Assembly: GCA_025024175.1 (NCBI GenBank)
Contig: QCXZ01000137.1
Location: 67,084,680-67,148,679, forward strand
Source: Rhyzopertha dominica
Taxonomy: Eukaryota; Arthropoda; Insecta; Coleoptera; Bostrichidae
Length of the DNA: 64,000 nucleotides
Direction of reading: 5' to 3'
Below are positions 23,577 to 34,910 of this stretch, one piece after another (the stretch's first letter is position 1; each line of letters begins with the position of its first letter). Made by a program: the position numbers and the translations under genes. Below the pieces are notes generated by a model, which ran no database searches, was not told the origin of the DNA, and saw nothing but the letters and a program-made list of their open reading frames with translations.

Positions 23577-25720
23577 TCCCACTTGATGATATATACATAT
23601 AACCTGCAGAATATTGATGATAAGATAGATTTTTATGCAAAACAATTTTGGCGTGTTCGATTTTTCTTGCCTGGGTCAGAACCATTCAACATGGTGGAGC
23701 AGCTTGTAAACCGTGGATCACTGATAACGTTAGGTTCTGGCAGAGACTTCGTGATAATGCTCTGCTCGGAAACAAAAAATCATGTGCACTGGTCATACTA
23801 TAAAGAGTTGCGTAATTTCACTACAAGTGCAATATGCATGAAAAAAGCACATTTGGGATATAAATGTTTACACGCTTGTCGTTCAGATGTGTGGAGGGAG
23901 CTTAGAGGTCTTAATGTCGGTAGATCTAACCGAGGTTGTACTAGCTTGAACAAGTCATTAATAGATATTTTTTAGTCTTCTGTAGGTGGAAGAACTTTAG
24001 ACCAAGGCTTGTTCAATTTTTACATGAATAATTCAGTAAAAGACATACGTGATCGTTTTTATTTTACACCAGTTTTGGTTGCTGATATTTTTAATGTAAT
24101 TAAAAATGTCACACATTTTTAATGAATGTATACGGCTATCGTATTTTCCGTCTGCTTGGAAGCACGCATTAGTTTTTCCACTACAAAAAATCAGTAATCC
24201 AACTAAGTTTAATCACCTGGACCTGATATTTGAAAAATTAATGGAGATGCAAGTAATGCAATTTATATATACTCATAAGTTGCTTCCAGCTAAAGAAGCA
24301 GATTTTAGACGTGGGTACAGGTGTTCAACAGCACTTTCAGATATTTTAGACCACATATTTGCAGCTCTAGATAGTAGTAAAATAGGTACTTGATAATGCT
24401 GGATTATGGTAAAACATTTGACCCAATAAATTACAAGGTTCTAATAGCAGTTTTGCGTTTTTTTTGGACTCCTTACGTACGTTTTCTTCTTATCTTAGCC
24501 ACGGGGTACAGCAGGTGAAGATAGATGGGTGGCATGTCATCGTTGCTTTCGGTAGCCGCGGGTGTTCCCCAGGGAAGAGTACTTGGCCCATTGCTGTATG
24601 CTGTTTACACCGACCACTTTGTTTACGTTCTTGTGAACCCCACTATTATGCAAGCGACACTCAACTGTTTCTTTCGGCGATATAGATGATGCTAGAAATA
24701 GTATCAATAGAGATTTACAAGCACTGCAAAATGTTTCTTCTAGTCATTTATTGCATGTTAACCTTGCAAAGTCTCTCGCTATTGCATTCTGCCCGGAAAG
24801 CTATAGAAAGTTTGTTTATGGCAACCTACAACTACGTTTAGGGAACAGCGTTCTGGAATTCAGTGATGATTGCAAAAGTTTGGGTGTAATTATTGATCAC
24901 AAGTTGAGGTTTAATAAACACGTTACCTATATATTACATAAAGCTTATGCATCGTTGAAACAGATATATGTAAAGCCAAAGACACTGCTTGGACGTTGGT
25001 TTAAAAAAGCTTTTTTGCGATTCTCTTTGCGATTGTCTGTTTTACGGTGTATCCTGCAGAGTGCAGATGCCACGTGTCCCGTAGATTGGTGGAGGCTGGT
25101 TCAGTATGATCAACAGGCGTCAGCTGCATATATGTTTTTTTTTGCAAAATAATAAAATACAGATCCCCCGCCATAGCTTTATAATAGATTGACTTTCAGC
25201 AGAGTGGATTTACTTACTATTCTGCAGCAAAAAAACAACTGTTTAAGCGTTCATTTTCCTACTACATTGCGTCAGTCGTGAATGGTTTGGATGTGACTGG
25301 GTTTTCGCCATCCTTCAATGCAACAATTGCTTCGATCGCACTGACATTTGCTGCTAATATTATCATCACTTTATTCTGAATTGATGGTATACATTGCATG
25401 ACTTTAATATCTAGGCTCTTTCTGTCTCTGAATTTCACTTTTTCTTCCTCTTCCTTTCTTTTTTCTTCGTGTTTTTTACGTGTTCTCGCTGTCTATCAAT
25501 AGATAGTAGTAACTGTTTGTTTTTCATTTGCATTTCTTTTTAAGTTAATTTGTAATTTTAATATAGTAGTTTTAGTTTAGGAGGGGGCACTATGGAAGAT
25601 CAGAGCTGTTACTTTCTGGTTTCAGCATCTGAACGTGTACCTTTTGTTGGTTAGAGCCATATTTCAGTTATGCTAACTTTAATGTAACAACAATAACATT
25701 ATTATTATTATTATCATTAA
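23577..25720 (+). mobile_element. decayed jockey-like non-LTR retrotransposon
   Basis: Plus-strand remnant starting between endonuclease and reverse transcriptase. It has YYKELRNFTTSAI and VWRELRGLNVG in the linker (23535-23975). Then come reverse transcriptase segments YFPSAWKHALVFPL (24106-24393), SVAAGVPQGRVLGPLLYAV (about 24540-24620) and LHVNLAKSLAIAFC...SLGVIIDHKLRF (24751-25152). The 3' untranslated region ends in an (ATT)n tract at about 25697-25720. Stops and frameshifts occur throughout and the endonuclease is missing, so it is 5' truncated. Confidence 0.8.
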
Positions 25721-25729
25721 TTTATTATT

Positions 25730-27720
25730 AATATAAAACTGACAGGAAGGAGTGCTGTTCATCTTTATACAGATATAAACGGGGACGGAAACGGCCATGT
25801 TGAAGCTCCATTATGACTGTTCCGTGGCTGCTACTGTCATCAGCTTAGACGTCAGTTTTATATTCAAAGGGTATAACACATAAAAATATGGTTAGTTGCG
25901 CGTCTTGTGGTTGTTCCTCGACACCAATAAATAAAAATTCAGGAGTAACATTTTATATGGAAGTGTTTTTAACATGGGCGTCGGCAAGGGGGGGCCCCTG
26001 CCTAGGGGTAGCTGCCGCCCCACCCCTGGAAGTCAGACAAAAGAGGAAACTTGAAAATGGCGAGCCAACTGAGGTTTATGTTGTATGTAGTTTTTATATT
26101 GATTTAGTATATTTAATTTATTAAATTTATTACTACATAATACAGCATTAAACGCAGGGGCGTTCGTCAACTCGACACCAAATAACCTCCAACAAGAACT
26201 ATAGCTACAGATTCATAAGGTTTACTCTTCAATTTTGCATCACCTTCTTATTCAGAGATATAAGTAAGGAAACATAGGTAAAATTACAAATTATTGAATG
26301 GAAACCATGTAGGAAAAACATTTCAATAGGTACCTATGTATTTGTTTTAAATTTTAAAAAATGAAATGCGGCTGATCTATCGGCAAACGAAACTCTTCCA
26401 TGCATTAAAATTCGAAAAAAGAAAACAACCGCTTGATCATGAAATCTTGGATTAATAAACATATTAGGGACTAGAACTATTGCCAAGTTCAAATGTACCT
26501 GCAATATATCATCTCATATGTCTGTATTTAAAGATTTAAAGTACTAGTCAAAAAGTAAAAGAGCAAAAATAAGAACTAAACAGATTAGCATGGCAAAAAG
26601 ATTTGTTTCTGATAAAACAGAATGTTATAATAAAAAAATACGAGTAAATATGAGTTGACAAAGGTTGTGTCTCACAGGTTTAAAATTAATTAAAGGCAGT
26701 TAAGAGTTTATTTAACATATAACTGCATATATGTACCACATAGTTTCTTTTATTTTTACTATAGTAATATGTTTAGGATAAAGCATGAGCACTATAAAAC
26801 GTTAAAATGTGTTTGTCAATCCCACCAAAATAATATCCAAATAATTTACAAATACAGCATCAAAATCAAAATATAACCACAGGTATTTCAAGTAAGTTTA
26901 TAGCAACTTCAATTTCTTTTCATAGCTTTAGGTATATTTCAATTAAAGTTAAACTTTTATAAAATCTTTTTCGTCTAGGTGTCTTCTTTTTAAAAAAATT
27001 TGCCGTATTATTTCATTATTGTTCTTATTTAATCTTGTACTTATTTAACGCATGACTATTTGAATTTCATTCCTTATTATTTTATCTTCATTATAAGATT
27101 TTTGCATTCCTTAACAAATACTGCAGCTTTTGGCAGCAGATTGTTAACTGTATTTATATAACCCCCGTTTAAAATTTATTGTTAAGTGAAATGTGGTTTA
27201 CATATTTTTCATAAACTTTACGGAATGATTTAGAAGACAAAGATTAGGTATTAGCTAAGTAAATTGCTGCAATCTCCGAAACCTCAAAAATTTTATGAGG
27301 TGTTGTAAAGTGCTGAATCACCTAATCCCCGTATCGAAGTATCGTTTGTCCGCATAAAATATATCTATGTTTATTTGAGATATAACGATATATAACATTT
27401 GTGCATTATCTTGTTTTTAATTGTACAACTACAAAAGTAGCACCCTCCCCGGTGTTTTTTCCTGCCCCCTCCCTCTAGCTTTTGAGCTGGCGACGCAATA
27501 ACTTATCACGGACTTACCTTTTTCCGCTAAAACATCATATAATGATACTGTACCCGTCTATAGATAGTAACGTCGTTTTTCACAGCTGTATCTGAATAAC
27601 TACTAATTCTTCATTGATTGAAGTCAATATATTTTATACAATAATTCATTGTCTCAAACGCCACTGTCAAAATGGAAATAGTAATCGCCATCATATGCTT
27701 TTTCCTGTCAGTTTTATATT
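25730..27720. mobile_element. possible TIR DNA element, non-coding
   Basis: AATATAAAACTGACAGGAA at 25730-25748 is the exact inverse of TTCCTGTCAGTTTTATATT at 27702-27720. A third, inverted copy of its core is at about 25852-25866 (GTCAGTTTTATATT), so the left end may itself be a short foldback. The interior has no transposase; a 78-codon frame at 25888-26124 spans a GC-rich block without homology. Beyond the 19 bp, the ends share little. Confidence 0.4.
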
Positions 27721-27729
27721 CGAAGAGTT

Positions 27730-28230
27730 TGTTTAATGTTCCCTCATTTTAGTGATACCAATGTTGGAAAATAAAAAGTTCTCCCCAACAATTTGTTTCA
27801 TTGTGCTGCACTACGCCAAAATGATAATGTCTCACCGGCTAACAGAAATGCGATTCAAAACCGCACAGAAACCCAACATTTAATAATAATGTTTGCCCAA
27901 GACAAATGTCAGTTTTACATTTGCTCCCAAGGTGACGTCATGGGCAGTAGATCCAAAAAATGCGTTAGCTATTTGGCAAACCATAATTCTCTCCTCGGTT
28001 GCGTAGACAATCAAAGCAACTTCAAAATAATGATGTATGTCAATCCCTCTTTCTATATGTATAATTTTTAAAGGGCCATTGGCGCTAGAGGGAATCAGAA
28101 ATAATTTTAAAATTAAGATAAACTATGGTCCCCGTGAAGTTAAAATTGACGTATTTCAGCACTTTTTCCAAACCAGGACAAAATCAGATTTTAGGGGATG
28201 CAACTTTAGTTGGGGCTCCTATTCTTTTCC
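27730..28230. other. unassigned
   Basis: Two overlapping plus-strand frames (27793-28071, 28037-28429) show no recognisable domain. The second owes its length partly to the GC-rich island on its right. Confidence 0.3.
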
Positions 28231-28760
28231 TAACTACCGTGGTACTACCCCACGGGACCCCAATGCAGACATCTTATTAGCGCGTTTAAACATTAAAAGT
28301 AACAATATAGCGCCTTCAAGAAAGTTGACAAAAAGTCGTCGAAAAACCCCACGACCCCCGCCAAATCAACTCCGCACGCAAACATTTGAACAGCAAAGTG
28401 GCACTTACCGCCCCCGTTGTTGTTGTTGAGCGTGTTTAATATCGCCGCGGCGCTCGTGAGCCGAGTCCTCCGCAGGATCCAGAACATGTCCCTCGGCGTC
28501 GTCACGAGAGCAGACTGATGCGCTTTCGCGCGGTCCGCCGTACCCGGGTTGGTTTCTCCCTTGCCGCCCCCGGGATCGCGGTACGCGCGCCTAACCCTTN
28601 CGCTCCATCACGCACAGGTGCCGTATATCCATTAATTTCCCCTCGATTTCGAATAAACGCCCGGCACGATCCTCATTTACCGAGGAATTTGACGAGGGAG
28701 AAAGTCGGACACTTAGCTGCTCCCTTAGAGGAACTTTGGTGACTTTCAAAGAAGGGGGAG
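28230..28760. promoter_or_regulatory. GC-rich, CpG-rich island, possible promoter
   Basis: This stretch is strikingly GC- and CpG-rich (CGCGCGGTCCGCCG, GGATCGCGGTACGCGCGCC) inside an AT-rich window. It contains a candidate minus-strand first coding exon with a strong splice donor (28401-28408). A promoter with its 5' exon is the simplest reading, but a captured or foreign fragment is possible. One N lies near 28600. Confidence 0.4.
28409..28487 (-). CDS. candidate first coding exon, unknown protein
   Basis: From an ATG at 28487 the minus strand reads MFWILRRTRLTSAAAILNTL followed by an Asn run and glycines. It ends at a near-consensus donor (GGCG|GTAAGTGCC). The frame is also open further upstream through the GC-rich island (TTPRD before the Met). 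The hydrophobic start could be a signal or membrane segment. I recognise no family and cannot find the next exon, which should lie to the left. It could equally be a relic. Confidence 0.35.
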
Positions 28761-28899
28761 CTCAAATACGGTGAGATAATCTAAGGCAAAAATATCCTTC
28801 AACCACACATACCACCCGTGCTGCAACGGCAGTGGATTGCAGAACGAGCATAAAAATTAGAGACATACGTGATGAAATACTAGGAACAGATCTAAAGGA

Positions 28900-29945
28900 A
28901 AGAGGCAGACCACATATTAAAATGTATTGTATGATCACCTGTTAAAACTCAATCCCACCAAGTGTAAGGCATTGCTATTTGGAGGTACAGTAGAGCGTGC
29001 TGAAGCTTTCAAAATTTTAGTTATTCGTCTGGACTCTGAAGTGATACCGTTTGCCACCACCGTTACAAACTTGGCTCTCATTATGGACTCCTCTCTAAGA
29101 TTCCATGAACATGTTGTTTAAAATCAATATACAGTTTTAGACATTTTCTTTCAGTGAAGACTAAGAAGTTGTAATGTAATTCATTAGTACTCTCCCACTT
29201 CAATTTTTGTGACGGTCCCTGTCTTCTTGCCGCGCATAGTGCACGTGTTCAAAAAGCACAAAATTCCTGTCTGAGATTCATTTATGGCATAAGAAGAAAT
29301 TGTAGAATATCACACAGGCGCAAGTTACACTCATTAGTATTTTTCTTTAAAATGATCAAATTCAAAACTCCTCCGTATTTGTTTCAAAAAATTAAATTTA
29401 GATGTGACGTAAACAACATTAATATAAAACGTAAAAACATGCTTCATATACCCAAATACAGTAAAGAAACGAAGTTTTTCGTTCTGCATAGCTAACACAA
29501 TCAACAAATGTAAAATGCAAAACTTTACTATGTCTTGTGGGAATTTTAGATCTTTGGTAAGACGGCAAATAATGTCTCAGCAAAACTTTTTTATTCTAAA
29601 TATATAACGGTAATGCAAAGCAAATTTAGTTTTTTCCAACTTTTTCCTTTCTTTCTTTCTTTACTCTTCTTCTTCCTCATTTTCTTCTTTAGAAAAAACT
29701 GTTACATTGAATTGAGTTGCATGCTATGCTTTAGTACACTGTGTTCACATTAATTAATATTTTATTTTTGTGGTATTACCTATTTCTTGGTTGCGTGGAA
29801 GATCAGTGCCTTTCTGGTCCAGAAAGGTAAATGAATGTAACCCTTTACCAGGTTCATTATATCATTTGTTTTATTTTACAATATCATTTCTGTTATTATC
29901 TTGTCTGGTATTAAATACTTTTAACTATTATTATTATTATTATAT
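28900..29945 (+). mobile_element. 3' fragment of jockey-like non-LTR retrotransposon
   Basis: It begins in the reverse transcriptase thumb region (LLKLNPTKCKALLFGG, then VTNLALIMDSSLRFHEHV; 28927-29121). It continues, with frame breaks, through VQKVQNSCLRFIYG-like codons and RRKLHSL...YLFQKIKF (29240-29400). An (ATT)n tail lies at about 29925-29945. It is a second, differently truncated copy of the same broad group as the 23.6-25.7 kb remnant. Confidence 0.75.
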
Positions 29946-29949
29946 TAAG

Positions 29950-31080
29950 GAAGACCTGAGAACTAAGAGGAGACCAACGAAAAAGGGGAAGACCTGGCAT
30001 TACATGGAAAACAACTACAGAGAGGATAAATAAATAAAGTCAGGGCAGAACGAAGAATAATAGCTAGAAATGACAAGGAACAAGAAATTAATCAAGCGAC
30101 TCTGAAATGGACTAATGATGTCAATAGTACCAAGAAGACATTCAATAATATGAATGTACCTATATAACGTTTCCATTCCAGTCCTTATATTTCCTTAACT
30201 ACTACTAGCAATCAGCATGTACCCCTCCAACCCAGCATAGATGGCCGGCCTGGCGTTATATCCAGTAGTGACAGAAATGCTGACCGTACGCTGATTTAAT
30301 CAATCAATTAATCAACAATGAATTGTAAAAATCACTGTGAAGGTTGATATTATTTTGCATTCGCGTTTTTTGTTAGGTTTAATTTTACTTCAAGTCATCT
30401 CAGATCATATTGCATATTGAGATTGTTTCCGGGCTTCGTTTTCAGTGCAACTACAGTTAAATAACCACTCTCACATTTATAGGTGGTGGCAAAGAGCTTT
30501 TTTAAAGCTCTGCTAGCTATAACAGGATATTCGGAATATCTGCTTTACGCCAAGTACTATTCTCGCGTAGTTTCATGTACGTTATCTACGGAGTTAAAGA
30601 AGTTTACTTAAATTAACATTTATTACTGTTAAACATTGGTACATCAAGTACAATTCAACTGTCATTTTGTCACGTCAATCCCCATTATCTATAGATTCCG
30701 AGTATGCCTTGAAACACAATATACAACACGTAGTCCGAGAAATTCCACTTTGGCTGGTACATCTTGATCTCTAATAATGTTATCATCACTAGAATATGGT
30801 CTTAAGGTCCAATACAATTATTATTTCTATGACCCATCTATTCTATTGTATTAGTTAGGTCGCGTGACATTATTAAAAGCACTAGTTTAATAAATAAGTT
30901 TTCGAATTTATTTTAAAACAGTGTCCATCAAAAATTTGCACCACCCAAAAATCTCCGATTTCATCCAAGTTTGTAAAAAGTGCTGAACCATAAGCTCAAT
31001 TTTAACTTCAAAGAGCCCGAATTTTATCTTGGTTTCAAGATTATTAATTTCTGCAACCCTCTAACGCATACATTCCTTAA
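29950..31080. other. no recognisable gene
   Basis: No family-like frame. The early part (29946-30060) reads like low-complexity AG-rich transposon sequence. The rest is AT-rich. Confidence 0.35.
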
Positions 31081-31129
31081 AAAAAATAACAAGAGAGGTC
31101 AAGCAAAACAACAAGCTATTTTCATTGTT

Positions 31130-31360
31130 TATGCTACTATGTGTTGTTGAAAAATAGATCCATAAATTGTTAAAAAATCTTTATAAAGCCTCCATTTTCG
31201 TGACTGTAACTTGATCTGCAACCTTCAGTACTATCGTGCTCATTGTTGAGGAGTGATCGCCGTGCTTATTGAAACTTGGCAGCAGTTACAAAATGGCGGC
31301 ACAAAGAATTCAGAAATAAACGCGGCCCGCGCTGCATGAATCATTTCTAGAAACCCTGTA
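31130..31360. mobile_element. MITE fragment, same family as 40620-41063
   Basis: The right part matches the Drosha intron 1 element. CTTGGCAGCAGTTACAAAATGG, split here as CTTGGCAGCA and GTTACAAAATGG, is followed by GCGGCACAAAGAATTCAGAA, and it ends ACCCTGTA at 31360. The left end was not found. Confidence 0.65.
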
Positions 31361-31756
31361 CAAGAGACACTGCTTTAGCAGTTAGTTAATTCGCGAAAAA
31401 TGTGAAATAAAACAACTTACGCTATGTAAATTGTTTTACTGTTTCTCAAAATACTCTCCTTTATGATCTACACGGTTAATACCAAATCCCAGAATCCGTA
31501 GATANTTTTAATAACTTTATTATTTGAAAAGCATTTTGGAANTCGGTAGTAGTAGTATCATTTATGTGACTTACGAAATCAAGGAAGACAGAACGTTTGT
31601 CCTCTATCTCTGGTGCACTCATCATCTAGACCTCCTTCGATCGTTGGGACTTCGTTACACTCCAGCAGGAAAAGGAGCTGGGCTCGACGTAATAGTTGGC
31701 TATTGCAGGTCTTCACTCAAAACAACCTGATGCTGTCGTCGAGTTAGGGGACTGTT

Positions 31757-33650
31757 TTAGTTGGCCACTAAACGTTTTTGCTTGTCATTGCCGATGAGCA
31801 CGATTTCAACAACTGCAATCTCTTTCGTTTCCTTCCGACCTTTATAAAATTTCAATTGTCCTAGATACTGTAATCTCCACCAACGACGAAGATATTCACG
31901 TAGTTTTTGTCGATAACATAACTTAAAAAACGCCGAAGTTCTGTCTACATCATCGCGGTCTAGTACACCCAAATCTCTTATGTTGCGTATAAACATTCCG
32001 GGGTTAAAGCGATCAAGTGTTTGGGGTCACTCCAAACAAATTGAAAATGTCCTCACATTCGCCTATTACGGTCAACAAAGCTTCGTAAGAAAGACCCGCG
32101 CTGTCGAGTACTTTGTGTAACAGTCTCTTAAGCACCCACCACGCTGTCGTGGGAGAATTGAACCGCCACGTAATATATGGGACGATGCATATGATACAAT
32201 ATAATAGCGAATGCGATCTCGGAACCAACGAAGTTTGCTCTATTGTGCGTCGAGTTATGAATCTCCGCAGGGCTTTTATGAAATTAGATGTAGACAGACA
32301 TAAAGTCAACTCTAGGTGCACCGCTCTATAAACAGCATAAGCAAACAGGCGCACCCCGACCTGTTCATCAGTCTTCAAATCTAGGGAGCTGGAGAAGTCA
32401 ATACCACAAACCTCGACTGAAGACACACGGTCTTTTGGCAAAGCTGGACTCTCAATTTGGAATGGCTGCTTCCTGCATACGACATACAATGCATTTTGAG
32501 ATCACGGAGTGATTGAAGCGCCATCCACCTACTATCCTTGGGTAACTACATGCGAGGAAATTGTGCACTTCATACATCAAATTTTGTACCAACTAATATT
32601 TTCCGGGTGATATAATTGGAAATCGGTAGGTTTCAATGTCTTAGCGGTTCGAGACTTTTAGTCCTGAGACATATCAAACCATCAACTTCGAAAGATCAGG
32701 ATCTGGAGACGTTTGTCTGATACACCTTCAAAGTACCCCATCTGGGCCATTTTCCACTATGCGGACGTTGTTCTGGCTCTGGCTTCTCAGTCGCTGAATT
32801 TAGAAAAATATGAGAGATGCTAATTCTAACTGCTACGCTTTAGAAGCATTGTAACAACTCGTTTCTTTCTCTCTTATCTGCCAAGCTGGACCCTTCCTCC
32901 ATTTCGATTCATATAGCTGACGTGCACTACAGCCCCTAGATAGAAGATCCTCTGGATTCTTATTTCCTGGATAATGCTTCCACAATGCGTCAATGATCGT
33001 AGTTCCTTTATACGATATAGCCAACGAAAGTCCGCCATTCTTCGGTTCTCTGAATTCATATTAACGTTGAGGAGTCATCCCAATAATGAGTTTCAGGCTT
33101 GATTTCAAATTTCTCCATGACGGACCACCAATGTCGAGCTCCAATTGTTGCTGCTAGCAATTCTAATCGAGGTGAGATGATGGACTTCAAGGGTGCAACG
33201 CGAATATTAGCTGCAAAGAGAGAAACATGTACTCCATCTTCCATCTCTACCCACAAAAAGACCGCTGCTGCATAAGCGCACGTGGTTGCATCTGAAAACG
33301 TGCAAACTGACATTTTCTGATTTTCTTGATCTTATTTCAACCAACCAAAGGGGTATTTCAATTTTAGGAGATATGTAGACCTGGCTTCCATTCTCGAAGT
33401 GCCCTAGCCATGTCGTCATCCACGTGTCCCATCCTACATTCACATTCCAAGCTTGTAGCAAGATTTTAGGACGAAGTGTAGTTATACATGTAACGCCTTT
33501 AAGACCAAAGACCTTTTGTGGCATAGGAAGCATATCTTTTCGTAACCATATTGTCGTCTACGTCCTCAATGCTGTTCGAGTTGAGTTGGCTCGCAAGATA
33601 GATCTAAAATTGGCACAACTGCATCGTCATTTACAGTGACCCTCGAAGAT
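31757..33650 (-). mobile_element. pol: BEL/Pao LTR retrotransposon remnant
   Basis: Minus-strand order is that of BEL/Pao pol. A reverse transcriptase end has KVFGLKGVTCITTLRPKILLQ (33533-33400, read here as KVFGLKGV plus TLRPKILLQ). The RNase H has LKSIISPRLELLAATIGARH (33313-33056). A linker has NPEDLLSRGCSA (33024-32833). The integrase has VYRAVHLELTLCLS and FIKALRRFI (32489-32013). A DUF5641-type C-terminal part has YLGQLKFYKGRKET and IVLIGNDKQKR (31996-31757). Frame breaks separate all pieces. No LTRs, gag or protease recognised; reverse transcriptase continues weakly to the right. Confidence 0.82.
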
Positions 33651-34269
33651 CGAACTTGGCTTCGTGCGTAATTGCCCCAGATTCTTGGATAAATTTAGTG
33701 AGTTACTTCATCAGGCATCATTTTAATTATTTCCTCATTTTCTCATTCTCTAAAGACGTGTCCATATGATTCAATCAGATCTTCAGAACTTAGCTTTCTC
33801 ATAGTGGAATCAAGTCTCATCTCTGCGACTGCACGATAGTTTGGTTAAAAAGTATGGGTGTCCATCTATAAATGGCAATCTCAACGCATAATGTCCTTCG
33901 TTGTTTTCTTAGATAGTTCTTTCCTAATACGCCAACATCCCACAAACTTGCAACCTAATCGTTCTTTGTAAATAAAGAAATAATAACTATCATCACTAGA
34001 CTGGATTCTACAGGCTTGGATGGTTTCTCATCCATTAAAGACCATCCCAAAATCGTTTCCATAGCAACTAATCCACATTGTAGACCAGGTTTTACTTTTA
34101 CTTTAACTCTTCTGCATAAATTCCCTGTTCCACTGAGAGCATATTACTTCATATATCACAATACCATAAGTCTTTATACACGTTCTCGATTGCCTAGCTG
34201 AACTTCGTTACATGCTCTATTCTTTACTGGTGCAACACTTCCTCCAATCAGACTGCGCACAAAAACAGC

Positions 34270-34910
34270 TAGCAAATGAAACGTATATTTTCAAAAATTG
34301 CAATAAAGTTTTCATTATAATGCCCTTGCATATCCAAAACACGTTGCCATCGCTTCGGCAGTAATGTAATGGCGTTAAATATGCCATTTTTGTCAAGATG
34401 TTTCAGCAATTGAAACGCATATGATGTTGCAGGGCTTTTATCCTTCCAAGTTAATAAATCGTACTTCACGAAATTCTTTCCACTGGTGGAACAGAACGAA
34501 ATCTAGAGGACTTATGTCAGGGCTGCACGGGGGATGGGAGAATTTCGCACCAGTTTTTCTCGCAAACTCCTTTGACACTGCTTTATGCGATGAAGCGTTA
34601 CCCTGAGAGAAGGATTAGGCCGCTATCTTTCATATCTCTTCTACACTTTTGGAACCATGAATTTAAAATTTCTACAAATAAGACCAACACATTTGTCTTT
34701 TGGTATTTGTCTATTGCTTGTTTGTCCATGCGGTCTTCCCCTATTATTGTAGCCACGATAGCAGCAAGAGTGTCGTCGGTAGCAGTATGAGGTCTCCAAC
34801 TTCTGTGATCGTCTTTAACACTAGTCCAACGCTCTGGGACGCTTACTCCATCAAGTTACTGTTGAACTATCCACACATGACTCCTGGCAAACTTCTTGTA
34901 ACGCACCGTG
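34270..34910 (-). pseudogene. mariner-type transposase remnant
   Basis: On the minus strand, an N-terminal helix-turn-helix part (about 34910-34700) contains TSVKDDHRSWRPHTATDDT. A C-terminal part (about 34600-34440) has FSHPPCSPDISPLDFVLF, the HPPYSPDLxPxDFxLF motif with the last catalytic Asp, and it ends LLPKRWQRVLDMQGHY. The middle with the first two catalytic Asp residues is missing. Broken and inactive. Confidence 0.8.
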
